DNA of 64,000 nt from Arachidicoccus soli (lineage in GTDB: Bacteria; Bacteroidota; Bacteroidia; Chitinophagales; Chitinophagaceae): NCBI RefSeq assembly GCF_003600625.1, contig NZ_CP032489.1, positions 2,356,001 through 2,420,000 of the forward strand, in the 5' to 3' direction. The notes below the pieces were generated by a model. The model ran no database searches and was not told the origin of the DNA. It saw only the letters and a program-made list of their open reading frames with translations. Both the position numbers and the translations under genes were made by a program. Position 1 is the stretch's first letter; each line of letters starts with the position of its first letter. Positions 9,043-15,991 of the stretch are shown here, in pieces.

Positions 9043-9423
9043 TTATTTTTTCGCTTTTTCTTTCTTTGCGCCATATTTAGAACGGCTTTGTTTACGGCCT
9101 TTTACACCGGCAGTATCCAAGCTACCACGTACGATGTGATAACGTACACCTGGTAAATCTTTCACACGACCGCCACGAATCAAAACGATAGAGTGTTCTT
9201 GCAAGTTATGTCCTTCACCCGGAATATAAGCGATCACTTCAATTTTGTTAGTCAAACGAACTTTTGCAACTTTACGCAAAGCCGAGTTTGGTTTCTTAGG
9301 AGTAGTAGTATATACACGTGTACATACACCACGACGTTGAGGACAAGCGTCCAACGCCCTTGATTTACTTTTTGCCTTGATTGTCTCGCGGCCTTTTCTT
9401 ACTAATTGTTGTATTGTAGGCAT
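9043..9423 (-). CDS. rpsL: 30S ribosomal protein S12
   Basis: 126 residues, normal for the family. Part of the decoding centre. The loop [18 protein letters not shown] holds the two lysines (43 and 44) and the second loop [17 protein letters not shown] holds the lysine and the Asp (the methylthiolated one in other bacteria) that line the A site. All streptomycin-linked positions carry the wild-type residue. First gene of the rpsL-rpsG unit, with a strong Bacteroidota-type promoter just upstream. Confidence 0.98.
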   Translation of the reverse strand: MPTIQQLVRKGRETIKAKSKSRALDACPQRRGVCTRVYTTTPKKPNSALRKVAKVRLTNKIEVIAYIPGEGHNLQEHSIVLIRGGRVKDLPGVRYHIVRGSLDTAGVKGRKQSRSKYGAKKEKAKK

Positions 9424-9453
9424 TCTAAATACTTAATGTTTTTTTACGGACTG

Positions 9454-9485
9454 CAAAGGTAAACATATTATTTACATTTTTCAAA
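9454..9485 (-). promoter_or_regulatory. rpsL promoter, Bacteroidota sigma type
   Basis: On the minus strand TTTG (9485-9482), a 20-bp spacer and TACCTTTG (9461-9454) match the -33/-7 consensus exactly. The predicted start is near 9447, giving a leader of about 24 nt before the rpsL ATG. Confidence 0.7.
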
Positions 9486-9571
9486 ATTTTGGCAAATAAT
9501 TATTTGCCAAGTAATATTCACACCTGTGGATACTTAGATTTCTTAATCTAGGTCCTCCATCTAAAGAAGGT

Positions 9572-9610
9572 AAAAGAGTCGCTTTATCCTATGAATAAAA
9601 CGACTCTTTT
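9572..9610 (-). terminator. ilvE terminator (could work in both directions)
   Basis: Perfect 10-bp arms AAAAGAGTCG (9572-9581) and CGACTCTTTT (9601-9610), loop about 19 nt. It is 18 bp beyond the ilvE stop. Confidence 0.75.
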
Positions 9611-9627
9611 AAATGTATTAACGATAA

Positions 9628-10692
9628 TTATAAACGCACAATCCACCCATGATTATCAGCTACTTCTCCCAAACGGATAGCGGTTAAACGTTCATTTAGC
9701 TCCTTAGAAACTTGATTATTTTCAGGGTTAAATACAAGATGTTCCCCTTTATAACCTAATTCTTTAATTAAAGAGATCGTAGCTGCCGTACCAGTACCAA
9801 AAGCCTCTATCAAATCTCCCTTTTTATAAGCGTCGATTAGCTCATCAATACTAATGCGTCTTTCCTCTACATTTAAACCCATTTCACGTAATACCACAAT
9901 AGCACTTCTGCGCGTAACACCATCCAAGATTGTTCCTTCTTCCAGAGAAGGTGTTACTACGGCATTCTTAAATACAAAAAAAACATTCATTGTTCCTACT
10001 TCCTGTAACCATTTGTGTTCAAAAGCATCCGTCCACAAAACCTGATCATAGCCATTTAAACGTGCATCTTCTGCCGGCTTTAAGCTACCGCCATAATTTC
10101 CGGCATTTTTTGCTTGTCCTACGCCACCTGGCGCAGCACGCGTATAGGTTTCTTCAACGGCGATGCGCATTGGTTTACCATAATATGGACCAGTCGGGCT
10201 TAGAATAATCATAAACTTATAGGTCGCAGAAGGACGCACCCCTATAAAGGTATCCGTAGCAAACATAAAGGGACGAATATATAAAGAATGGTTTTCCATA
10301 GTGGGTATCCAGTTCTTATCAATGGTAATTAACTGCTTCATCCCATCCATAAAAATTTCTTCCGGCACTTCAGGCATTTGCATGCGCACAGCAGACTGAT
10401 TAAATCTTGCAAAATTATCCAAAGGGCGAAAAATAACAGCTTCACCATTTGCATTTACATAAGCCTTTATTCCTTCAAAAATAGACTGTCCATAATGGAT
10501 GGCTGCCAAAGAAGGATCAAAAGTCAAGGGTTGATAAGATGTGATTTCCACATTTTGCCATTTGCCATCTATATAGTCGGCAACCAACATGTGATCTGTA
10601 AAAACTTTACCAAAAGGAATATTTTTTAATTCCACACCGGGTAAACGACTACTTGCCGTTTTGTTTAGCTTAATAGTTAAATCCCCACTCAT
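9628..10692 (-). CDS. ilvE: Branched-chain amino acid aminotransferase
   Basis: 354-residue fold-type IV PLP enzyme transferring amino groups between glutamate and the 2-oxo acids of Leu, Ile and Val. Visible family parts: HYGQSIFEGIKAY near residue 85, the PLP lysine in GQAKNAGNYGGSLKP near 195, EVGTMNVFFVF and GTGTAATI near the C-terminus. The length fits the larger eukaryote-like BCAT branch common in Bacteroidota, not the ~310-residue E. coli type. Divergent from the small unknown gene upstream (53 bp between start codons). Confidence 0.95.
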   Translation of the reverse strand: MSGDLTIKLNKTASSRLPGVELKNIPFGKVFTDHMLVADYIDGKWQNVEITSYQPLTFDPSLAAIHYGQSIFEGIKAYVNANGEAVIFRPLDNFARFNQSAVRMQMPEVPEEIFMDGMKQLITIDKNWIPTMENHSLYIRPFMFATDTFIGVRPSATYKFMIILSPTGPYYGKPMRIAVEETYTRAAPGGVGQAKNAGNYGGSLKPAEDARLNGYDQVLWTDAFEHKWLQEVGTMNVFFVFKNAVVTPSLEEGTILDGVTRRSAIVVLREMGLNVEERRISIDELIDAYKKGDLIEAFGTGTAATISLIKELGYKGEHLVFNPENNQVSKELNERLTAIRLGEVADNHGWIVRL

Positions 10693-10711
10693 AAATTCTG
10701 ATTTTAAAATG

Positions 10712-10719
10712 TATATTTG
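10712..10719 (+). promoter_or_regulatory. Probable -7 element for the 10746 gene and rdgB
   Basis: TATATTTG matches TAnnTTTG, with a predicted start near 10726, 20 nt before the ATG. It is within the 53-bp gap shared with divergent ilvE. Confidence 0.45.
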
Positions 10720-10745
10720 ACCAATAGTTTATAACAATTTTTTTG

Positions 10746-11297
10746 ATGGATACACAATTACCCGACTTCATTATAGCCCAACTTTATAAAGATAATTTGG
10801 TTATTACTGCCTCAGACAATACACTTGCACCCGCTTCAAAATTGCAAGTCAAAGATAAAGAAATTAATACATCTAAAAAGACAAATTCGAAGGAAGAAAA
10901 AAAATGGTGGTTAGGCAATAATGCAAAAAACTTTAGCATAATTGTCGAAGATGCTGCAAATGTTTTTATTGAAGAAAACACCTTAGCTTTTTTAACCTCT
11001 ATTTTATCCGCCTGCAAATTCAGTTTGGAAGACGTAGCCATTATCAACATAGCGAAGACGGCCATTAATTTTGAAGAGATAAAGAAAACTTTAGGAAGTA
11101 AATATGCTTTATTTTTTGGCATTGAACCCCAACAAATATCAATTGCTATTCAACCTGACCTATACCAAGATACTTTGCAGGACGGCTGTCATCTTATATT
11201 TTCAGCCCCTCTTGCAATGCTGATGCAGCAAGGGGTCGAAGCAAAAACAGAAAAAGGAAAGCTTTGGAACTGTTTAAAAAAATCTTTCAATATTTAA
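10746..11297 (+). CDS. Conserved hypothetical protein preceding rdgB
   Basis: 183 residues from the ATG at 10746; a TTG just before it is unlikely to be used. No signal peptide or membrane segment. Residues about 30-55 are Lys-rich, and the C-terminal half contains YALFFGIEPQQISI, then a GCHLIFSAPLAMLMQQG stretch and a final GKLWNCLKKSFNI. This pattern (a short FFG-P core, a 'cap' leucine-rich segment and a basic amphipathic tail) recurs in unnamed Bacteroidota proteins. I do not recognise a function. Its stop is 26 bp before the rdgB ATG, so the two are probably co-transcribed. Confidence 0.75.
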   Translation: MDTQLPDFIIAQLYKDNLVITASDNTLAPASKLQVKDKEINTSKKTNSKEEKKWWLGNNAKNFSIIVEDAANVFIEENTLAFLTSILSACKFSLEDVAIINIAKTAINFEEIKKTLGSKYALFFGIEPQQISIAIQPDLYQDTLQDGCHLIFSAPLAMLMQQGVEAKTEKGKLWNCLKKSFNI

Positions 11298-11323
11298 ATA
11301 AATCATTAAGAATTTATAGCACT

Positions 11324-11908
11324 ATGCAACTTATTTTTGCCACCAATAATCCCAATAAAGTAAAGGAAATTAAGAAAATTCTCCCGCAAAACATAGATGT
11401 TAAATCGCTTCGGGAGGCGGGAATAGAAATAGAAATTCCAGAGCCACACGATAGTTTAAAAGAAAATGCCTCAGAGAAATCGCGCACTATTTTCAATCTT
11501 ATGCAACAGAACTGTTTTAGCGAAGATACCGGTTTAATTGTTGATGCACTGAAAGGAGCGCCTGGCGTAAAAAGCGCACGCTATGCGGGAGAGCCGGCTA
11601 ATGATGAAAATAATATCGATAAATTATTACAGAATTTATCCGGTGAAGAAAACCGTAGCGCCCGTTTCAAAACCATTATTTCTCTGATATGGGAGGAAAA
11701 AGAATATTGGTTTGAAGGTGTTTGCGAAGGCAGAATAATTGAAAAAAGAATAGGTGATTCTGGTTTTGGCTACGACCCTGTCTTTATACCGGAAGGCAGT
11801 ATCAAAACATTTGCCCAAATGGATACGGAAGAAAAGAATTTATTTAGTCACAGAAAAAAAGCAATGGCTAAATTGTTAGCATTTATGGAAAAAATTACAA
11901 AGGAATAA
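11324..11908 (+). CDS. rdgB: Non-canonical purine NTP pyrophosphatase (RdgB/HAM1/Ham1p)
   Basis: 194 residues from the ATG at 11324; the frame is open further upstream but the conserved start MQLIFATNNPNKVKEIKKIL fixes this Met. Removes dITP, dXTP and XTP from the nucleotide pool, giving the monophosphate and pyrophosphate. Seen: the T-N-N-x-x-K substrate loop, CFSEDTGLIVDAL with the catalytic Asp, PGVKSARYAG, and GFGYDPVFIP near residue 145. Cytosolic. Normal length. Confidence 0.95.
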   Translation: MQLIFATNNPNKVKEIKKILPQNIDVKSLREAGIEIEIPEPHDSLKENASEKSRTIFNLMQQNCFSEDTGLIVDALKGAPGVKSARYAGEPANDENNIDKLLQNLSGEENRSARFKTIISLIWEEKEYWFEGVCEGRIIEKRIGDSGFGYDPVFIPEGSIKTFAQMDTEEKNLFSHRKKAMAKLLAFMEKITKE

Positions 11909-12016
11909 GAATGAAAAATCCCTTCCCATAGAAAAAATGCTTTAACTCCCGGTAGTGTTTTCTCCCAAAATAAAGCACAGCCATAACTACAAGTTATCAA
12001 GTATTACTATTTGCAA

Positions 12017-12048
12017 TTTGCCTTCAGATCTTACCCTTAATAGCTTTG
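12017..12048 (+). promoter_or_regulatory. Promoter of the tsdA-dsrE-binding protein operon
   Basis: TTTG (12017-12020), a 20-bp spacer and TAGCTTTG (12041-12048) match the Bacteroidota -33/-7 consensus with the same spacing as at rpsL. Predicted start near 12055, leader of about 34 nt. Confidence 0.65.
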
Positions 12049-12088
12049 CACATGTCAAAAGGATTTTGAGACATTGTAAAAACTAATT

Positions 12089-13102
12089 ATGAAAGAGTAT
12101 TGGGGGGCATTTATCTTCAGTATATTTATCGCATTCACCTTTATCAATGGTTGCAGAGTTATACAGAATGAGAATAGGCTCAAGGAAAGGCGATTTAATG
12201 ACTTCATTAAAACAGAGGTCATGGACACTGTTTGGAGAGGAGCTCCTGCATCACAGATTCCATATTATAATGACTCTTCAGGAAAACTTATTTATTATGG
12301 CTATCAATTAATTTCTAATACAGCTTACTATTTAGGACCAAAAGGCCGGCTGGGCAAAACAAGCAATGCACTCAATTGCCAAAATTGTCATTTGGATGGG
12401 GGTACCCGTCCATTTGGAAATAACTTTGGTAAAGTAATGTCCACTTATCCACAATATAAGGCCCGAAATAATGAAACTCAGGATGTTTATCTAAGAATAA
12501 ATGACTGTATGCTAAGAAGCATGAATGGAAAGCCTCTGAATTATCAATCTAGAGAGATAAAAGCTATATATGCTTATATAAAATGGCTGGACAAAGGGAT
12601 ACCAAAAGGCGTTATAAGAGGAGGAACGAAAATGAAAAAACTACCTTATTTGAATAGAGCAGCTAATCCGGAGAGCGGAAAACAAGTCTTTATTCAAAAC
12701 TGTCAGAGCTGCCATGGAGCAGATGGGCAAGGGCAATATAATTCAGCGTTGCAGAAATTTGATTATCCTCCATTATGGGGGCCCAATAGTTATAATGATG
12801 GGGCCGGCATGTTTAGGTTGGGGACCTTTGCATCCTTCGTAAAATACAACATGCCTTATGGCACAGATTATCATAACACGGTATTAAAAGACGCAGATGC
12901 CTGGGATGTGGCGGCTTATGTAAACAGCCAACCCAGACCACATATGGATCAACATTTAGATTGGAAAAACATTGCTAAAAAGCCGGTCGATTTCCCCTTC
13001 CCTCCTTTTAGCGATACTTTTTCGGTACAACAACATAAATACGGACCCTTTCAACCCATTCTGGAAATGACTAAAAAACAACGATTTTCTCATAACAATT
13101 AA
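12089..13102 (+). CDS. Dihaem c-type cytochrome, TsdA-like thiosulfate dehydrogenase/tetrathionate reductase
   Basis: 337 residues, exported: a hydrophobic start ends in FINGC, so Cys22 could be lipidated (lipobox-like). Two haem c motifs are seen, CQNCH (97-101) and CQSCH (205-209). In TsdA the first haem has a Cys as distal ligand about 40 residues after its His; here Cys140 in INDCMLRSMNG sits 39 residues after His101. The haem-to-haem spacing (108) also matches. Lys252 or Met255 are candidates for the second haem ligand. By family this enzyme joins two thiosulfates into tetrathionate, or the reverse, in the periplasm. The direction cannot be read from sequence. First gene of a three-gene operon. 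Confidence 0.82.
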   Translation: MKEYWGAFIFSIFIAFTFINGCRVIQNENRLKERRFNDFIKTEVMDTVWRGAPASQIPYYNDSSGKLIYYGYQLISNTAYYLGPKGRLGKTSNALNCQNCHLDGGTRPFGNNFGKVMSTYPQYKARNNETQDVYLRINDCMLRSMNGKPLNYQSREIKAIYAYIKWLDKGIPKGVIRGGTKMKKLPYLNRAANPESGKQVFIQNCQSCHGADGQGQYNSALQKFDYPPLWGPNSYNDGAGMFRLGTFASFVKYNMPYGTDYHNTVLKDADAWDVAAYVNSQPRPHMDQHLDWKNIAKKPVDFPFPPFSDTFSVQQHKYGPFQPILEMTKKQRFSHNN

Positions 13103-13113
13103 ATTTAAAAAAG

Positions 13114-13578
13114 ATGAAACGTTTTTCACTATTAATTCTTGCATTTCTATTGTTGAGCACAGTTGCTACAAATGCACAAACCAAACCATTACAGCAAAAC
13201 AGAAATTTTACAGGTGCTGTTGCAAAAAAACATCAATACAAAGCTATTTATCAAATTGATGTCAGTGACCCGAAGGTTATCAACAAAACATTGCGCAACA
13301 TCAATAATGCATTGGAAGATCCGCGTTTAAAAGGCAAACTTAAAGTTGAATTAATTGCTTTTGCAGATGGTGTAGCCGCCTATCTAAAAACAAGCCCTTA
13401 TGAGCAAGCGCTTAAAGAACTTGTACTAAAAGGCGTCATAGTTGCACAATGCAATAATACGCTCAAAGAAAAGCATATCAGCCGTGATAATTTGTTCGAT
13501 TTTGTTGCGGTTGTTCCCAGTGGCAATGGAGAACTTATCATAAGGCAAGCAGAAGGATGGTCAATCGTAAAACCTTAA
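13114..13578 (+). CDS. Exported DsrE/DsrF-like sulfur-relay family protein
   Basis: 154 residues with a cleavable signal (FSLLILAFLLLSTVATNAQ). The mature part is a DsrE-like fold: YKAIYQIDVSDPKVINKTLRN, then a NNALEDPRLKGKLKVELIAF segment and the AQCNNTLKEKHIS loop holding the only mature-region Cys (about residue 116), where DsrE-family proteins carry their sulfur-binding Cys. Known DsrE/TusD proteins carry persulfides in the cytoplasm; this copy is exported. It follows the cytochrome by 11 bp and precedes the binding protein by 20 bp. A role as periplasmic sulfane-sulfur carrier is inference. Confidence 0.75.
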   Translation: MKRFSLLILAFLLLSTVATNAQTKPLQQNRNFTGAVAKKHQYKAIYQIDVSDPKVINKTLRNINNALEDPRLKGKLKVELIAFADGVAAYLKTSPYEQALKELVLKGVIVAQCNNTLKEKHISRDNLFDFVAVVPSGNGELIIRQAEGWSIVKP

Positions 13579-13598
13579 TCATAAATAAATAAAGTACA

Positions 13599-14504
13599 AT
13601 GAAAAAACTATCATTCATCATAATATTCATCTCGTTATTCTACGGCACTTATGCGCAACAAGATCGCTTCGATCCGCCTTGGAATCATTCACCAGAAAGT
13701 AAAGTGATGTTTACCATACCCGGTATCGACAATGTTCCGGATTTATTCGGAGATATCAATAAACCGCAGTTAGTAGTATTCTTCGCAGGTAATCAATTTA
13801 TGTGTGTGGATAGCATAGTGGCTGCATTTAAAAAAGAATACCCTGCCTATAAAAGAATATTTGTGGAAACCTTGCCTCCTGGTATATTAGCAAAACAAAT
13901 CTCAGGTGGAACTTTGACAATAGGAAATGAAAGAATTTCTTTACGACCAGATATATATACCGCAGGGAAAAATAGAATGGATCAGATGATGCATTGGGTT
14001 AAAGATACCGTTATTTATGCACATAATAAACTAGCCATAATGGTGCAGCACGGAAATCCATATAAGGTTAAAGATTTAAAGGATTTAGGTCAGAAGGAAC
14101 TTAAAGTAAGTATGCCAAATCCCGCCTGGGAAGGTATAGGCACACAGATTGCAAAGGCATATATAAAAGCAGGTGGGGAAGAATTGAACAAAATGATTAT
14201 GGAGGAAAAAGTGCAAAACGGCACCACCTTACTCACTAAAATTCATCATCGGGAATCGCCCATAAATATATTAAATAAAAGAGCCGATGCAGCCCCTGTT
14301 TGGTTTACAGAAGGGTATTATCAGGAAATGCTAGGTCACCCGGTACAAATGGTACAAATTCCGGAAAAAGAAAATATAAGGGCAGCTTATGTAGCGGGTA
14401 TTTTAAAAAACGCACCACATCCGAAGGCAGCACGTGATTTTTTAAAATTCTTATCTGGCAACCGAGCCAAAGAGATTTATGCATTTTATGGTTTTGAAAA
14501 TTAA
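13599..14504 (+). CDS. Periplasmic solute-binding protein, ModA/PBP-like, without transporter partners
   Basis: 301 residues with a signal peptide (KKLSFIIIFISLFYGTYAQ). It has the type II periplasmic-binding fold: DKPQL-like strand KPQLVVFFAGNQFMCVDSI, a hinge region ELKVSMPNPAWEGIGTQIAK, and a C-terminal helix with HPKAARDFLKFLSGNRAKEI, as in molybdate/tungstate- and sulfate-type binding proteins. No permease or ATPase lies nearby. Last gene of the tsdA-like operon, followed at once by a terminator. It may bind an oxyanion (thiosulfate, tetrathionate, molybdate) as a sensor or feeder, but the ligand is unknown. Confidence 0.75.
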   Translation: MKKLSFIIIFISLFYGTYAQQDRFDPPWNHSPESKVMFTIPGIDNVPDLFGDINKPQLVVFFAGNQFMCVDSIVAAFKKEYPAYKRIFVETLPPGILAKQISGGTLTIGNERISLRPDIYTAGKNRMDQMMHWVKDTVIYAHNKLAIMVQHGNPYKVKDLKDLGQKELKVSMPNPAWEGIGTQIAKAYIKAGGEELNKMIMEEKVQNGTTLLTKIHHRESPINILNKRADAAPVWFTEGYYQEMLGHPVQMVQIPEKENIRAAYVAGILKNAPHPKAARDFLKFLSGNRAKEIYAFYGFEN

Positions 14505-14510
14505 TGCAAA

Positions 14511-14543
14511 AAAAACGGGGAGGTATATACCCCCCCGTTTTTT
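14511..14543 (+). terminator. Terminator of the sulfur operon
   Basis: AAAAACGGGG (14511-14520) pairs with CCCCGTTTTT (14533-14542), and the loop contains the self-complementary GGTATATACC. Bidirectional use for the convergent TPR-like gene is likely. Confidence 0.8.
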
Positions 14544-14561
14544 CTAATTTGTCCCTTCTAT

Positions 14562-15965
14562 TTATTGAAAGGTATTGTGTAAGGCATCAAATTTCTTGAA
14601 CCCTGTTTCAGCTTTGTCATAAGCTGTTGTATCATGACCTCTTGCCTTATCCATCTTCCAACTATATAAGTTAGCAATAATATCCACAGCACGATTAAGA
14701 GATATCGTCTCAGATTTATCTCTATCTGTTTTCGCAGATAAAATCTCATATGCCTTCGTTAGCCAAGTTATGGCTGTATCAGCCAACGGCATTTGTGATT
14801 TTTGAATAGCATCTCTTTTAGCTTTTAAAGCAGCGCCTTCACCTCTGCTTTTATAAAAATCATCATCAAGTTTACTAAATTCAGCATAATTCAATACACC
14901 TGCATTAAATGCATACAATCCTTTTGGAGATTTAGCGAAGGCTTTTTCATAAGCATCAATCGCCAAAACACCAGCTTCGGAAACCACAGCTGTATCTTTG
15001 CTATCTCTTTGCGCTTTAGCCAAGGTTTCCCCCAGTTCAACATATTGCATTTCCGACAACGAACCGGCAGCGTCTTTGGCCTTATAATTTTTGATTACTT
15101 CACTATAATCACCGCCAGCAAGCATTTGCGTTGTTTCTAACTGATTCCAAAGCGGCAATTGTTTTGGATAATACCCTTTTGCCAAAGCTAAATATTTACT
15201 GACATTAGCCTTATCCTTTTTATACTGATAATACTGTATCATAAACTGATACATGGCTGCCATATCCGGAATCGCAATTTTCCTGTCAGCTAACATCGTA
15301 TAGATGGCCATTGCTGAATCAGCCATTGCAGGGTTCTTAAAGCCTTTTTCAGAATCAAATCCGGAAGCATTTTGTGCGGCAAAGCCTACATATAAAACAG
15401 TAAAAGTATCGATAGCATTTCTATCCGGGTTTTGGCTAAATCCATTTTGCGTAATATAATTAGCCCAGTGTGCAGCAGTTTTAAACTGCGTATAAGCCGT
15501 ATCCCATTGGCTTTTTCCAAATGCATCTTTACCCGTATTAAAACAGTTTGAGTAAACAGCAGAAATAGCATTAATACCTAAATCTTCTCTCATTAATTTA
15601 TTAAAAGCAGCTGTATCAGGCGTATTTTCCTGCAATTGATTCAATGTTGTGCTAGCAACATTCAACGCATCCGGGTATTTGTCTTTTGTAGCACTATCTC
15701 TGCTTAGATCTGAATAAATGACAGCTTTATAAGTCAGCGCATCTTTATTATCCTGATTTTTAGGGTCTGCTAAGACTCCGTCGATCAAGGTCTTAGCATC
15801 TTCATATTTCTTTTGAGCTAATAATAGTTCAAGTTTACCTTTATCAAATCTTTCAGACTTAACTTTTTCAGATGAATTATCAGCCTTATCTCTACGGTTG
15901 TGCCGCTGCGCAAAGGTCCCTGCGACAAGGCTCATCATAAGTAAGGAAAGAACAATCTTTTTCAT
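14562..15965 (-). CDS. Exported TPR-like repeat protein of unknown role
   Basis: 467 residues with a signal peptide (KKIVLSLLMMSLVAGTFAQ). The mature part is all-helical in appearance, with repeated units such as LLLAQKKYEDAKTLIDGVL, YTQFKTAAHWANYI and AIDAYEKAFAKSPKGLYAFN, consistent with tetratricopeptide repeats. Many Bacteroidota carry such periplasmic scaffolds. No enzymatic motif is seen. It lies 26 bp downstream of gyrA and may be co-transcribed with it. Confidence 0.7.
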   Translation of the reverse strand: MKKIVLSLLMMSLVAGTFAQRHNRRDKADNSSEKVKSERFDKGKLELLLAQKKYEDAKTLIDGVLADPKNQDNKDALTYKAVIYSDLSRDSATKDKYPDALNVASTTLNQLQENTPDTAAFNKLMREDLGINAISAVYSNCFNTGKDAFGKSQWDTAYTQFKTAAHWANYITQNGFSQNPDRNAIDTFTVLYVGFAAQNASGFDSEKGFKNPAMADSAMAIYTMLADRKIAIPDMAAMYQFMIQYYQYKKDKANVSKYLALAKGYYPKQLPLWNQLETTQMLAGGDYSEVIKNYKAKDAAGSLSEMQYVELGETLAKAQRDSKDTAVVSEAGVLAIDAYEKAFAKSPKGLYAFNAGVLNYAEFSKLDDDFYKSRGEGAALKAKRDAIQKSQMPLADTAITWLTKAYEILSAKTDRDKSETISLNRAVDIIANLYSWKMDKARGHDTTAYDKAETGFKKFDALHNTFQ

Positions 15966-15991
15966 TTGTATATGTTTTTGTTGTTTAGTGC

